64,000 nt of DNA from an uncultured Bacteroidales bacterium (GTDB taxonomy: Bacteria > Bacteroidota > Bacteroidia > Bacteroidales > CAIXZF01). The position numbers and the translations under genes are program-made. The first letter of the stretch is position 1. Every line of letters starts with the position of its first letter. Below the pieces are notes generated by a model. The model was not told the DNA's origin. It saw only the letters and a program-made list of their open reading frames with translations, and did no database searches. The stretch spans positions 43,448 to 107,447 of the forward strand of contig CAIXZF010000097.1 of assembly GCA_903923925.1 (NCBI GenBank), read 5' to 3'. Of the stretch, positions 42,916-52,917 are shown piece after piece.

Positions 42916-45900
42916 ATGAGATATACTTATTACATTTTGTTTCTTTTTATTATATCGGGACTTCATTCAAGGGCCCAGCTCGTAGTTCAGTTGACAACTA
43001 CCCAGAATGTTGTGTGTAATGGCTTTGGATGTAATTATGTTGGACCATCAATTCTCATTAACGAGGTGATGACTAAACCAACTACCGGAAATGGTTCCAT
43101 TTATGGGACGGGCCCGAATTCTCAGCCTCAATCGGGAGAATGGATAGAACTTTACAATCCAGATCAATGTAAGCCTGTTGATATTTCATGCTATTTCCTG
43201 GGGAATAATGCCCCTGATGATGGCGGAAACTGGGGAGGTGGATTTGAATTGCCTGCTGGTACGATTGTTCCTGCAAGGGGTTTTGTTGTTGTAAGAGGGA
43301 TTAATGCCCCGGCAGTTCCTGCAAACCTGCTGCTTGCCAATGGTGGAAGAACGGTTGAAGTAATTGTAAATACGGGTAACAGTGTATGTATTGGAGGAGG
43401 TTTTCGCTTATGGTTTCCTGATTCAGGGGGGTGGTTTGCCTTTTACGACAGGGATGGAGTACCACAGGATGCAATATCTTGGAATAGTACAACTAACTCA
43501 TTAATGAATGGTAATCCTTGCAATCCTCCCGGAAATTGTCCTTTTACCGGACAGCTTCCTTCATATGTGAGCATTCCTGCAAGCAGAAAGACCTATATTG
43601 ATAACGGTAATGCATCCACAGGCTTATCCTACAAACGTAATCCTGATGGTGGAGCATGGGTGATTAATACTCAATCGGCTGCTACTTATGGAAATTGCAA
43701 TGCCACTTGTGTTCCCCAGCCTCCGATTACCTGTACAGGAACTGCCACAGTTAATGTTAGCGGGGGAACACCTCCGTATACCTATAGCTGGAATGACGGG
43801 CAGGCTCAGATAACTATGACCGCTACAGGTTTATGTGAGGGAACTTACTGTGTTACTGTAACGGATGTTAACCTCGAATCTACTGTTGCCTGTGTTACTG
43901 TTAATAATTTTGAACCTGCTGTTGCCACAGGAATTCTTCCTTTGGAAATATGTAAAGACCAGTCTCCAATTGTGCTAACAGGTGGAACTCCAGTTGGTGG
44001 AACCTATTCCGGACCAGGTGTATCGGCAGGTATTTTTTATCCTTTACTTGGGAATATCGGTGTGAATATTATTACCTATTCATGGTATAACCCTGATTCT
44101 TGTTTTGGCTCTTCTACAACAACTATTTCAGTTTTCGAGAAACCTATAGTTACTGTAAATGCAATACCAGGGATCTGTGTAACAGCTCCCCCTGTTGGTC
44201 TGTCAGGTGGTTCTCCTGCAGGTGGTACTTTCAGTGGGCCAGGTGTTACAAACGGGATGTTTGATCCGTCTCTGACCGGTGTTGGCACTTTTACACTGAA
44301 ATATAAGGTTGTAGTAACTGGCGGATGCAGCGACTCGATTAATCAAACAATAACTGTTTTTCCTCTTCCCTTTGTCAGCCTCGGAGTTCAGGCGCCCGCC
44401 TGTGTAAATTATGCTTCAGTTTTTCTTTCTGGTGGAAATCCGGTAGGAGGTACTTTTTCCGGTACAGGAGTAACAGGCGATTCTTTAAATCCTGCAGTTG
44501 CAGGAGTAGGGCAAACAGTTATAACCTATACCTATACCGACAGCAATACCTGCGTAAACGAAGCAACAACTAATTTTACAGTTTTTCCGCTTCCGGTTGT
44601 TACTCTTGCGAGCCAGAGTCCGATATGCCTGAATGCACCTCCTGTAAGCATTTTTGGAGGATTGCCATTCGGCGGTACTTATTCAGGCCCCGGTATAACT
44701 GGAAATACCTTTAATCCTGCCAATGCTGGATTGGGAATTCAAACCTTAACGTATACGTTTACCGACTTAAATAATTGTACAAATTCAGGAACAAACACAA
44801 TAACAGTTTTCCCTCTGCCAACAATACAGTTTGGCCCGGTTCCCCCGGCCTGTGACAATGTGACTTCGTTTACAATAACCAGCGGATTACCTCCAGGCGG
44901 AACCTATAGCGGACCAGGAGTAACTACTGGTGTTTTTAATCCTTCAGCTGCCGGAATTGGTGTTCATCAACTGACGTATTCATATACTGACGCCAGTGGA
45001 TGTACAAATTCTGCAAACCAGAATGTTACTGTTTTTGGACCTCCATCTGTCAGCCAATTGCCTTTCGATAGTATCTGTTTAAGTGCCACACCGCTGGCAT
45101 TAAGTGGAGGTGCTCCAACTGGTGGTACTTATTCCGGTACTGGAATTTCAGGGAATGTCTTTGACCCGGCTATTGCTGATACCGGTTATCATACGATTAC
45201 CTATTCGTGGGCTGACTCAAATACCTGTGTAGGAGATACTCAGGTAACGATTTTTGTTGTTCCGCCGCCGACTGTATCTCAGCAGCCGTTATCAAATATT
45301 TGTGCGAATGCTGATTCTATCCCACTATCTGGTGGTGCGCCGGGAGGAGGAGTATATTCCGGCCCTGGTGTTGTAAGTAACTACTTCAATCCGAAAAACA
45401 CTCCTACGGGCAACCAAACAATAACCTATACCTATACCGATCCCCAGGGATGCTCGAATTCAGTGAATACAATAATTTTTGTGCAAAGCCTTACTCCTGT
45501 CGGGCAGCTGTCATTCCCGATTATTTGTGAAGATGCAGATCCGATAACATTAATAGGAGGCAATCCGCTTGGAGGGACTTATTCTGGTCCCGGTGTGACT
45601 TCAGGGATTTTCGATCCTGTGCCGCTGGGAGCGGGAACTTATCCTATTACCTACTCCTTTCTCGATCAGAACAATTGTACAAATGATACAATCAGACAAT
45701 TGGTTGTGAGTCCGCTTCCAACTCCTTTTCAGGTTACCGGTGGTGGAATAATCTGTGATGCTGGCGATGGTACAATTATCGGTCTTACAAATTCTGAAAT
45801 CGGAGTTGAATATCAGCTTATTCTTAATGGCCAGCTATATGGCTTCCCTTATACAGGAACAGGGCTTCCTTTCAGTTTCGGAACAAAAAGCGATTCAGGA

Positions 45901-46488
45901 ACATATCAGATCCAGGCAGTAAATCAAATTACCGGATGTGCCAATGTAATGAATGATAGTGCTTACGTAACGTATATTTACTCACCAAAAGTTAAACTTG
46001 CCGACAGTACCTGGCTTTGTGACGATGCCGGTATAATGCTTGATGCCGGAGGATACCTTCCTGATACGGTTTTCTATACATGGCAGAATGGATCATCAGA
46101 GCGTTATTTTAAAGTTACTGAACCCGGAATTTATTGGGTTAGTGTTGGTAAAAACAACTGTTTCGGAACCGATTCTATTCTTATAAAACCTTGCAGCGAG
46201 CTATGGATACCGAATGTGTTTACACCGAATGGCGATGGTAAAAATGAGCGCTTTCTCCCCAAAGTTACAGGAGATGTCATAGACTATAAGGTGATGGTGT
46301 TTAATCGCTGGGGAAAACAGGTTTATGAATCTATTGATTTAGAAGAAGGTTGGGATGGAACGAATTTTAATAATGGCAGTGAGTGTAATGATGGAACCTA
46401 TTTTTATGTAATTTATTATAAAGGTTTGGGCCGCGGTGAGCCTCCTTCAGAAAATAAACTTACTGGTTCTGTTACCTTGTTACGTTGA
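42916..46488 (+). CDS. Large T9SS cargo: lamin-tail domain, eight repeats, gliding-motility C-terminal domain
   Basis: 1190 residues. Signal peptide about 1-21 (LHSRAQ). Residues about 45-205 form a lamin-tail-like domain ([25 protein letters not shown]). A short PKD-like stretch follows ([14 protein letters not shown]). Then come eight tandem repeats of about 70-78 residues (about 340-935), each with a Cys near the start, GG-x-P-x-GGT-Y/F-SG-P/T-G-V/I in the middle and a 'T/Y-T-x-x-x-x-C' end. The last ~95 residues are the CHU_C / type B sorting domain ([41 protein letters not shown]). The protein is predicted to be exported through the T9SS and held at the surface. Adhesin-like use of the repeats is inference. 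Confidence 0.9.
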   Translation: MRYTYYILFLFIISGLHSRAQLVVQLTTTQNVVCNGFGCNYVGPSILINEVMTKPTTGNGSIYGTGPNSQPQSGEWIELYNPDQCKPVDISCYFLGNNAPDDGGNWGGGFELPAGTIVPARGFVVVRGINAPAVPANLLLANGGRTVEVIVNTGNSVCIGGGFRLWFPDSGGWFAFYDRDGVPQDAISWNSTTNSLMNGNPCNPPGNCPFTGQLPSYVSIPASRKTYIDNGNASTGLSYKRNPDGGAWVINTQSAATYGNCNATCVPQPPITCTGTATVNVSGGTPPYTYSWNDGQAQITMTATGLCEGTYCVTVTDVNLESTVACVTVNNFEPAVATGILPLEICKDQSPIVLTGGTPVGGTYSGPGVSAGIFYPLLGNIGVNIITYSWYNPDSCFGSSTTTISVFEKPIVTVNAIPGICVTAPPVGLSGGSPAGGTFSGPGVTNGMFDPSLTGVGTFTLKYKVVVTGGCSDSINQTITVFPLPFVSLGVQAPACVNYASVFLSGGNPVGGTFSGTGVTGDSLNPAVAGVGQTVITYTYTDSNTCVNEATTNFTVFPLPVVTLASQSPICLNAPPVSIFGGLPFGGTYSGPGITGNTFNPANAGLGIQTLTYTFTDLNNCTNSGTNTITVFPLPTIQFGPVPPACDNVTSFTITSGLPPGGTYSGPGVTTGVFNPSAAGIGVHQLTYSYTDASGCTNSANQNVTVFGPPSVSQLPFDSICLSATPLALSGGAPTGGTYSGTGISGNVFDPAIADTGYHTITYSWADSNTCVGDTQVTIFVVPPPTVSQQPLSNICANADSIPLSGGAPGGGVYSGPGVVSNYFNPKNTPTGNQTITYTYTDPQGCSNSVNTIIFVQSLTPVGQLSFPIICEDADPITLIGGNPLGGTYSGPGVTSGIFDPVPLGAGTYPITYSFLDQNNCTNDTIRQLVVSPLPTPFQVTGGGIICDAGDGTIIGLTNSEIGVEYQLILNGQLYGFPYTGTGLPFSFGTKSDSGTYQIQAVNQITGCANVMNDSAYVTYIYSPKVKLADSTWLCDDAGIMLDAGGYLPDTVFYTWQNGSSERYFKVTEPGIYWVSVGKNNCFGTDSILIKPCSELWIPNVFTPNGDGKNERFLPKVTGDVIDYKVMVFNRWGKQVYESIDLEEGWDGTNFNNGSECNDGTYFYVIYYKGLGRGEPPSENKLTGSVTLLR

Positions 46489-46510
46489 TAAAAAAATTAT
46501 AGTTTTGCAT

Positions 46511-46561
46511 AAACAGAAGTCCTCTGGATTCAGTACATTCTGAATCCGGATTATTCTGTTT
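46511..46561 (+). terminator. Two-part hairpin after the cargo gene
   Basis: Inner stem GGATTCAG (46526-46533) / CTGAATCC (46540-46547), extended by three pairs including one G-T; outer stem AAACAGAA (46511-46518) / TTCTGTTT (46554-46561). It lies 22 bp past the stop. The following tract is T/A-rich but not a clean T run. Confidence 0.55.
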
Positions 46562-46594
46562 ATAATACATAAACTCAACCCAAAAATATACTAT

Positions 46595-47674
46595 ATGTCA
46601 GACAAACTACTTGACAATATCTCTGCCGGTGTTGTGACCGGTCGTGATTTACAGGAAATTTTCAGAATAGCAAAAAAGAACAAATTTGCAATTCCAGCCG
46701 TTAATGTTGTTGGCTCTCATTCTTCAAACGCTGTGATGGAAGCCGGAAAAACAGCAAATTCACCTGTAATAATCCAGGTTTCTAATGGTGGAGCAGTTTT
46801 TTTTGCTGGTAAAGGAGTCTCAAATACAAATGAGAAAGCAGCAATTAGCGGAGGTATTGCAGCTGCATTGCATGTGCATCAGGTAGCAGAACTCTATGGT
46901 ATTCCCGTCATTCTTCATACCGATCATGCAGCGCGAAAGTTGTTACCATGGATTGACGGACTTCTGGAAGCAGGTGAAAAACACTATGAAAAATATGGTA
47001 AATCACTTTTTAGTTCTCATATGCTGGACTTAAGTGAGGAAGATATTTACGAAAATATTGATACCTGTAAAAGGTACCTTGAACGGATGTCCCGTATTGG
47101 CATGACCCTTGAAATTGAACTTGGCGTTACGGGTGGTGAAGAAGATGGCGTGGATAATTCTGATATTGACAGTTCAAAATTATATACTCAGCCTGAAGAC
47201 GTTGCCTTTGCCTACAAGGCACTAAGCCAGATCAGCGACCAGTTTACGGTTGCAGCCTCTTTCGGCAATGTACATGGAGTTTACAAGCCAGGCAATGTGA
47301 AATTAGAACCTGCAATTCTTGCAAATTCTCAGAAATACATCATGGAAAAATTCAATACTGCTGAAAATCCGGTAAGTTTTGTATTCCATGGAGGTTCAGG
47401 CTCAGAACCTGAGAAAATCAGAGAATCGCTGGGCTATGGCGTTGTAAAAATGAATATTGATACTGATACACAGTGGGCATTCTGGGAAGGAGTACATAAG
47501 TATTATAATAAAAACAGTGCTTACCTCCAGGGACAGCTTGGCAATCCGGATGGTGAAGATAAACCGAATAAGAAATATTACGATCCGCGCATATGGGTAA
47601 GGGAAGGAGAGAAGTCGATTGTTGACCGCCTTAAAATTGCTTATGCTGATTTAAATTGTTTAGATCGCTGTTAA
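46595..47674 (+). CDS. fbaA: Class II fructose-1,6-bisphosphate aldolase
   Basis: 359 residues, cytosolic, long (FbaA-type) class II enzyme. Zinc ligands: HTDHAARKLLP (about 108-118) holds the His-Asp-His set; EIELGVTGGEEDG (about 175-187) is the Glu-loop; FGNVHGVYKPGNVKL (about 227-241) and FHGGSGSEPEKIRESLGYGVVKMNIDTDTQW (about 268-298) complete the site. It splits fructose bisphosphate in glycolysis and gluconeogenesis. No regulatory site is evident in the 106-bp gap before it beyond the terminator of the preceding gene. Confidence 0.96.
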   Translation: MSDKLLDNISAGVVTGRDLQEIFRIAKKNKFAIPAVNVVGSHSSNAVMEAGKTANSPVIIQVSNGGAVFFAGKGVSNTNEKAAISGGIAAALHVHQVAELYGIPVILHTDHAARKLLPWIDGLLEAGEKHYEKYGKSLFSSHMLDLSEEDIYENIDTCKRYLERMSRIGMTLEIELGVTGGEEDGVDNSDIDSSKLYTQPEDVAFAYKALSQISDQFTVAASFGNVHGVYKPGNVKLEPAILANSQKYIMEKFNTAENPVSFVFHGGSGSEPEKIRESLGYGVVKMNIDTDTQWAFWEGVHKYYNKNSAYLQGQLGNPDGEDKPNKKYYDPRIWVREGEKSIVDRLKIAYADLNCLDRC

Positions 47675-47751
47675 TACTGGATAAATTGGACTTATCAACA
47701 ATTGTTAATATCTGTTGTTAGTTTTTGGTTTATTTTGAAATGCAAAATTTC

Positions 47752-47783
47752 TTGACTTTGGGGTTTTGTTCGCCTTATCTTTG
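47752..47783 (+). promoter_or_regulatory. Promoter of the structured RNA gene
   Basis: TTGACT (47752-47757), an 18-nt spacer and TATCTTTG (47776-47783). The architecture is the same as that of the tRNA-Gln promoter at 59588-59619 (TTGACA, 18 nt, TATCTTTG), pointing to a strong stable-RNA promoter. Transcription would start near 47790. Confidence 0.8.
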
Positions 47784-47789
47784 ATTCAC

Positions 47790-48190
47790 CAGACGAGAGA
47801 TAAAGGGCAGGCAGGGAAGGACTGATTCGGCAAAGTAACCTAAGGGAGAACCGCTGAAATAAAGGGGAAAGTTTAGAAATAGATGTTTCTCTGAAGTCCG
47901 GAAGCGCACAGGGTTGAACCGAGGATACCCATAAGTGGAGAATCGCAGAGACTCAGGTTCAGGTGGAAGATAAAGTTACAGGTCAACTGCGCCAGCTTGA
48001 AAAAAGCAGGGGAGTTGGAAACCCGGAGACGCAAGTAGCCGGAAGTACCAGCAAACCGACACAGAAAGAGGTCTCTGAAGCTTACAAGAGATGGATCAGT
48101 CGTAATAACGGCAATTTGGTGTACGTTGCCTGCTAAGGCGTGCAACGAACAAAACGGGAACCTGTTCATTTCGATCAAGTTCCCGTTTTT
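47790..48190 (+). ncRNA. Structured non-coding RNA of about 400 nt, family not assigned
   Basis: No plausible coding frame exists on the plus strand here. Long-range pairs enclose the region: GCAGGCA (47807-47813) with TGCCTGC (48127-48133), GACTGATTC (47820-47828) with GGATCAGTC (48093-48101), and AAGTTTAG (47869-47876) with CTGAAGCTT (48075-48083, one bulge). Internal pairs include GCGCA (47904-47908)/TGCGC (47988-47992) and TGAACCGAG (47915-47923)/CTC-A-GGTTCA (47952-47961). It has a strong promoter and a clean terminator. tmRNA is unlikely: there is no T-arm or 3' CCA. RNase P RNA is the main alternative: GGGGAAAGTTTAG and GAAGCTTAC sit where its two conserved P4 strands would be, but the near-universal GAGGAAAGTCC is absent. 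The pairings were found by eye. Confidence 0.72.
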
Positions 48191-48192
48191 TG
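48151..48192 (+). terminator. Rho-independent terminator of the structured RNA gene
   Basis: AAAACGGGAAC (48151-48161) pairs with GTTCCCGTTTT (48179-48189), an 11-bp perfect stem with a 17-nt loop ending in a T6 run. Confidence 0.9.
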
Positions 48193-48220
48193 TTATTCTA
48201 CCAAGCTTTTTTTATCTTCG
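48189..48220 (+). promoter_or_regulatory. Possible promoter of the acyltransferase gene
   Basis: TTTG (48189-48192), 20-nt spacer, TATCTTCG (48213-48220), one mismatch from TAnnTTTG. It overlaps the T run of the preceding terminator and ends 9 bp before the ATG, so the leader would be very short. Confidence 0.4.
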
Positions 48221-48228
48221 CTCCCATT

Positions 48229-48798
48229 ATGTTTAAACTACTTTCGAAATTTATTCTGACGATAGCCGGGTGGAAAGTTGTGGGCGAATACCCTTACCAC
48301 CTCAGAAAGAGCATTGTAATTATGGCTCCCCATACAAGCATGTGGGATTTTGTTCTTGGCCGTCTTGGCTTTTCTGTATTAAATGTCCCTGTAAAATTTC
48401 TTATTAAGAAAGAAATGTTCACCTTTCCGATTGCTGGCTTGCTGAAAGCTATGGGGGGAATTCCCGTAGACCGTGGAAAACGGAACAATATGGTGGATTA
48501 TGTTTCAGATCTATTTGACAAATACGACGACCTCGTAGTGGTAATAACACCTGAAGGAACGCGTAAATATCAGGATCATTGGAAAAAAGGATTCTGGTTT
48601 ATTGCTCAGAAAGCTAAATTACCGGTAGTTCTGGGATTTCTTGACTATAAAAAGAAAGAAGGTGGTGTTGGTGGTTTGATACTTACACCAACCGATGATT
48701 TTAATGCAGATTTTGAAATTATTCAGGATTTTTATAGAAAGAAATCCGCACGCCATCCCGAAAAATTCAACCTCTCACCAAAAACAACTAAAGAATAG
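48229..48798 (+). CDS. 1-acyl-glycerol-3-phosphate acyltransferase-like protein (PlsC family)
   Basis: 189 residues from the ATG at 48229; an earlier frame start at 48190 would lie in the RNA terminator and is rejected. The catalytic H-x4-D motif is HTSMWD (about 35-40). GGIPVDRG (about 77-84) and TPEGTRKY (about 108-115, acyl/glycerol-phosphate binding) follow. The N-terminus has a short hydrophobic helix. It belongs to the short, membrane-associated acyltransferases; whether it acts on glycerophosphate or another lipid acceptor is open. Confidence 0.87.
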   Translation: MFKLLSKFILTIAGWKVVGEYPYHLRKSIVIMAPHTSMWDFVLGRLGFSVLNVPVKFLIKKEMFTFPIAGLLKAMGGIPVDRGKRNNMVDYVSDLFDKYDDLVVVITPEGTRKYQDHWKKGFWFIAQKAKLPVVLGFLDYKKKEGGVGGLILTPTDDFNADFEIIQDFYRKKSARHPEKFNLSPKTTKE

Positions 48799-48826
48799 AA
48801 ATTCTTTAATGTAATATTCAAATCCT

Positions 48827-51800
48827 ATGAATTCTGAAAGGATACTTCCTCTCCTGAAGAAGCCTGTAAACAAACTCATTCATGACTTTGCAGCAATCTT
48901 GCTTTTTATTATGCTATGCGTCAATTTTAGTCTAACCTATGGTCAGAATAAAAAACCGGCAGTTGGCTTTCTAACCTTAAAAGCCTTAGCCGATTGTTCA
49001 ATTGAACAACAGCAAGCCTTTAATGCCCTGAATAAGGTAGTTGATACTTCGAACACTGTAATTACAGCCGATCAGCTAAGTAACCCCTTAAGTTTGATTG
49101 ATAAACAAATCTTATGGTATCATAAGCCTGATACTACTGAGTTTGACAAATCGCTGACAAAGAAAAAAAATATTGAGGCTATTCACAATTATGTAAAAAA
49201 TGGGGGAACGTTACTCCTCACCCTTGATGCCGTACGATTAATAAAAATCCTGGGTATTGAGTCAAAAGTTCCGGAGCGACGAGTACGATGGTCGGTTGAT
49301 GAGGGCTATGGTAGAAAATCTGGTTTCCATGCTTATCATGAACACCCTTTGTTTGATGGTTTGTTTGGCGGAGCCTATATTCAGAATCCTAAAAAGGACA
49401 CCAGCTTTGTACTAAATGGTTACTTCGGTGATGACGTACCTTCTGGTCGTGTTATTGGTATTAATTGGGCATATATCAATTTTGAAGAGAATAACAAGCT
49501 TGTTTGGGAATATTCATTAGGAAAAGGAAAAATTCTTTGCATTGGTGCCTATACCGTATTTTCAATAAGCAATTTTAATTCGATGCAATTGCTGCGTTTT
49601 CTGGAGAATTCACTGAATTATCTGAATGGGGGAGCTAGCAGCAGCAGTTCGAAATATTGGTCGTACACAGCCAAAACGATAAGTGGTTTCAATCAGAAGT
49701 CGGATTCCATTAGTACTCCTGCTCCCGCTTTCTGGATTTATAAAGATGATTCTTTAAGTATTCATAATCCTGAAGGTAACAACGACCCCTGGAATGTGGC
49801 CGGCAACAGAATGGTCTGCATGGGAAAGGAGAAAGGTGGAATAGAAGAAGTCTGGGCGCATCCGTTTATGGCCATACGAGATTATGAAGTTGGCTTACTG
49901 TTCGAAGGGTCGACAGAACCTTTATGGCTAAGCAAAGAGAAACCTCAAATAACAGTAAGACCAGAGTGTTTTATGCGTGATTATCTTTTAAGAAACTGTA
50001 GTTTAAAGGAAACCATTATCACCGGAAATAATAAAGCTGTTACGATCATTCGCTATGAATACATTGGAAAACAAACAGCTTCAATTATTATTAAATACAA
50101 TACCAGCCTGCGGCAGATGTGGCCCTATTCCGAAAAAACCGGCGGGAATATTCAATATACATGGGATTCCGGGCTTAAAGCTCATGTGATAATTGACAGC
50201 AGCGAAAAAAATATGGTAATTCTTGGTGCTGACAGGGAGCCAACTGAACAAATATGCGGAAGATTTGAGGATATTAAGTTTATTGAAGGTAGTTTGAAAG
50301 CTGTTGCCACCGAAAAATTCCAGGTTTCCTCCATGCTGAAATACCAGCTTAAGCTGGAGGATGACCTCACTGTTGTTCTGTCAGCCTCAAACGATGGGTA
50401 CGACCGAACCAAACTTGCCTATGTAAGAACACAAAAAGAACCTGTCAGATTATATTTAAGCACAAAAAAGTACTGGAACGAAATTATCAGCAAGAGCCTT
50501 ACTATTTCATCACCTGATCCCGATTTCAATAGAGGATATTGCTGGGCATTGCTGGGTACTGCGAGATCTCTGGTATATACAAATGGAATCGGAACTTCCC
50601 TGATAGCAGGATATGGAACAACTGCCAAGGGCTGGGATGGGGGGCAAAAAATCAGTGGAAGACCGGGATACGCATGGTATTTCGGCAGAGATGCCTTATG
50701 GAGTGGTATGGCAATGCTGGATTATGGGGATTATAGCAGTGTTAACCTTATTTTAAATCAATTTCTTAAATATCAGGACCTTAATGGCAAGATCTATCAT
50801 GAACTTACAACTTCTGGTGCTGTTCATTATGATGCGGCAGATGCCACACCATTATTTATTCTCTTGTGCGGGAAATACTTGCGTCAGTCGGGAAACAGTG
50901 CATGGTTAAAGGAAAACTGGGGCCAAATTAAACATGCGATTGATTATTGTTTTTCAACAGATACAGACGGCGATCATCTCATTGAAAATACAAATGTTGG
51001 ACATGGATGGATAGAGGGTGGGAAATTATATGGCGCCCACACTACTTTTTATCTTGCATCATGCTGGGCTGGTGCTCTCAGGGAATCATTTATTATGGCC
51101 AGCTACCTGAAACTCGATTCATTGACCAAGTTCTATATGGACGAAGCCATTAAGGTTGCAAGAGTAATAAACACAGATTTCTGGAACGAAGAAACAGGTT
51201 TTTACAACTATGGAAAGTTAAAGGACGGAACATACGTAAAAGAAGTGACTGTTCTTCCGGCAACTTTTCTGCTTCAAAAGCTAGCCGAGCCTGATAAGGT
51301 TGATAAGGTGCTCAGACACTATGCCGGTAATGGCTTTTCCTCAGATTGGGGGATGCGTATACTTAAAGAAAGCAGTCCTTTGTATAATCCTGAGGGTTAC
51401 CACTATGGCAGTGTATGGCCACTCTTTACCGGATGGACTTCACTTGCTGAATACGCCTATTACCGGCCGATTCAGGGATATATGCATTTAATGAACAATC
51501 TGCTTATTCATAAGAATTTCGCCAAAGGTTTTGTTGAGGAAGTAATGAATGGCGAAAAATATGAACCATCAGGATTTTGTCCTCAGCAGTGTTGGTCTGA
51601 AACTATGGTTATTCAACCTGCAATTGAAGGTATGCTTGGATACCAGGCTATTGCTGAGTTTAATCAGGTACAGCTCGTTCCTGCTTTTCCGGCTGATTGG
51701 GATAGTGTTGCTGTAAATAATATCAAGGTAGGTCCTGAGCGATTCTCTATGATAATGAAGAAAAGTAGCGGAAAGTACAAGTTTACTTTTGAAACTGAGT

Positions 51801-52270
51801 CAAAAACTCCGATTTCAGTCCGATTTGCACCAAGATTATTTCCAGGTGCTGATATTGTTAGTTACCAGATTAATGGGAAACCGCAAAAGGGGATAAAGGT
51901 TAACACAGAAAATGGAGTAATTGGAGCTTCAATATTTGACCTGAATAACCTTACAACTGTAGAAATTGAAACAACAGGAGGGATTTCTGTTCTCCCTGTT
52001 GTTCCTGAACCTAAACCCGGAGATGTTTCGACTCATTTCAGGATAATTAATGATTCTTTTAAAGATAATTACTATGAAATTGAAGTTGAGGGTCTTTCTG
52101 GCTCCTCCAATGAACTGAAAATTGTTAATCTTAGAGGTAAACCGCTTACAATTGAAAATGCCACTGTTATTAATCAGACAGGAAACATTCTGAATCTGAG
52201 TGTTAATTTCGATAAATCATTGTCGAAATACAGCTCAAAAAGTATTAAGCTCTCATTTTCTGCCCAATAA
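48827..52270 (+). CDS. Large secreted glycosidase: amidotransferase-like N-domain plus (alpha/alpha)6 barrel (amylo-alpha-1,6-glucosidase-like)
   Basis: 1147 residues; N-terminal membrane/signal segment at about 20-40 (FAAILLFIMLCVNFSLTYG). Residues about 45-270 resemble a ThuA/class I amidotransferase-like flavodoxin fold (VGFLTLKALADCS, NGGTLLLTLDAVRL, YSLGKGKILCIGAYT) without an obvious catalytic Cys. A beta-sandwich region follows. The (alpha/alpha)6 domain (about 550-970) contains GWDGGQKISGRPGYAWYFGRDALWSG, DGDHLIENTNVGHGWIEGGKLYGAHTTFYLAS, YGSVWPLFTGWTSLAEY and SGFCPQQCWSETMVIQP, like the glycogen-debranching/GH15-related families. The C-terminal ~170 residues are beta-rich. The glycosidase fold is solid; family number and substrate are not settled. 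No PUL partners surround it. Confidence 0.78.
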   Translation: MNSERILPLLKKPVNKLIHDFAAILLFIMLCVNFSLTYGQNKKPAVGFLTLKALADCSIEQQQAFNALNKVVDTSNTVITADQLSNPLSLIDKQILWYHKPDTTEFDKSLTKKKNIEAIHNYVKNGGTLLLTLDAVRLIKILGIESKVPERRVRWSVDEGYGRKSGFHAYHEHPLFDGLFGGAYIQNPKKDTSFVLNGYFGDDVPSGRVIGINWAYINFEENNKLVWEYSLGKGKILCIGAYTVFSISNFNSMQLLRFLENSLNYLNGGASSSSSKYWSYTAKTISGFNQKSDSISTPAPAFWIYKDDSLSIHNPEGNNDPWNVAGNRMVCMGKEKGGIEEVWAHPFMAIRDYEVGLLFEGSTEPLWLSKEKPQITVRPECFMRDYLLRNCSLKETIITGNNKAVTIIRYEYIGKQTASIIIKYNTSLRQMWPYSEKTGGNIQYTWDSGLKAHVIIDSSEKNMVILGADREPTEQICGRFEDIKFIEGSLKAVATEKFQVSSMLKYQLKLEDDLTVVLSASNDGYDRTKLAYVRTQKEPVRLYLSTKKYWNEIISKSLTISSPDPDFNRGYCWALLGTARSLVYTNGIGTSLIAGYGTTAKGWDGGQKISGRPGYAWYFGRDALWSGMAMLDYGDYSSVNLILNQFLKYQDLNGKIYHELTTSGAVHYDAADATPLFILLCGKYLRQSGNSAWLKENWGQIKHAIDYCFSTDTDGDHLIENTNVGHGWIEGGKLYGAHTTFYLASCWAGALRESFIMASYLKLDSLTKFYMDEAIKVARVINTDFWNEETGFYNYGKLKDGTYVKEVTVLPATFLLQKLAEPDKVDKVLRHYAGNGFSSDWGMRILKESSPLYNPEGYHYGSVWPLFTGWTSLAEYAYYRPIQGYMHLMNNLLIHKNFAKGFVEEVMNGEKYEPSGFCPQQCWSETMVIQPAIEGMLGYQAIAEFNQVQLVPAFPADWDSVAVNNIKVGPERFSMIMKKSSGKYKFTFETESKTPISVRFAPRLFPGADIVSYQINGKPQKGIKVNTENGVIGASIFDLNNLTTVEIETTGGISVLPVVPEPKPGDVSTHFRIINDSFKDNYYEIEVEGLSGSSNELKIVNLRGKPLTIENATVINQTGNILNLSVNFDKSLSKYSSKSIKLSFSAQ

Positions 52271-52298
52271 GGTATTTGAAAGGAATTGTAAATTTTTT

Positions 52299-52820
52299 AT
52301 GAGGATAAAAAAAACTATAGCATATCTTCTTCTGGCCATGTTGTTTGTCAATAGTGGAGGGCTAATTGTATATTATCAGATTAGCAGGATTCAGATTGCA
52401 ATGGAGATGGAAAGGCAGATTCGCAACAATCCAGCCAATTGCGAGACTTTTCAGTTTAGCCTGTCCGATTTCAAATGTCTTGATGGTGATACCTCTGAGT
52501 TCAGATATAATGGAAAAAGGTTTGATGTGATAAAAACGGTAACTTACAGTGACAGTATCCTGGTTTATTGTTTAAGAGATATTGACGAGGAACGGCTTGT
52601 GGCTGATTTTTCTGAAAAATTAAAGAAAACAGACCATTCTCCTGATTCCGGACATATGCCCGGCAAAATAATGAAACTTTTAAGAGCAGATTTTCTTGCG
52701 TTTAATAAGTTTGAATTTCGTGATATTCAAAATGATTCTGTTCTTAAGTATTGTGAAATAGCCCAATTAACGCTTACGCAGGTAGGAGAAGTGCTTTCAC
52801 CACCACCCAGGTTAGTTTAA
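52299..52820 (+). CDS. Small membrane-anchored protein of unknown function upstream of a TonB receptor
   Basis: About 173 residues from the ATG at 52299; the longer frame to 52200 overlaps the preceding gene. One hydrophobic segment (about 6-28, IAYLLLAMLFVNSGGLIVYY) anchors it in the inner membrane or acts as an uncleaved signal. The rest is polar with DFKCLDGDTSEFRYNGKRFDVIK and ends PPPRLV. Small proteins with one N-terminal helix and a proline-rich end often precede TonB receptors in Bacteroidota, and this one is 97 bp before such a receptor. I do not recognise a named family. Confidence 0.7.
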   Translation: MRIKKTIAYLLLAMLFVNSGGLIVYYQISRIQIAMEMERQIRNNPANCETFQFSLSDFKCLDGDTSEFRYNGKRFDVIKTVTYSDSILVYCLRDIDEERLVADFSEKLKKTDHSPDSGHMPGKIMKLLRADFLAFNKFEFRDIQNDSVLKYCEIAQLTLTQVGEVLSPPPRLV

Positions 52821-52917
52821 AACTAAATTTTTATAGATGCTACAGGTCTTATCATCAGGATATAGATCAGGCTTTTGCTTTCGCATATTTCAATAATAAG
52901 TTAATTAAACAAACAGC

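Noticed and set aside
43930..45720. Repetitive DNA in the cargo gene as a possible CRISPR or satellite array
   Set aside because: The repeats are protein-level (about 70-78 codons), diverged in DNA, in one frame; no spacer-repeat structure.
48052..48064. 13-base match CAAACCGACACAG to a conserved 23S rRNA segment
   Set aside because: Flanking bases on both sides do not match rRNA, and the surrounding region folds as its own transcript; a short chance match is likely.
47873..48178. 101-codon open frame on the minus strand inside the RNA gene
   Set aside because: No homology, odd composition, and it lies opposite a region with promoter, terminator and long-range pairing.
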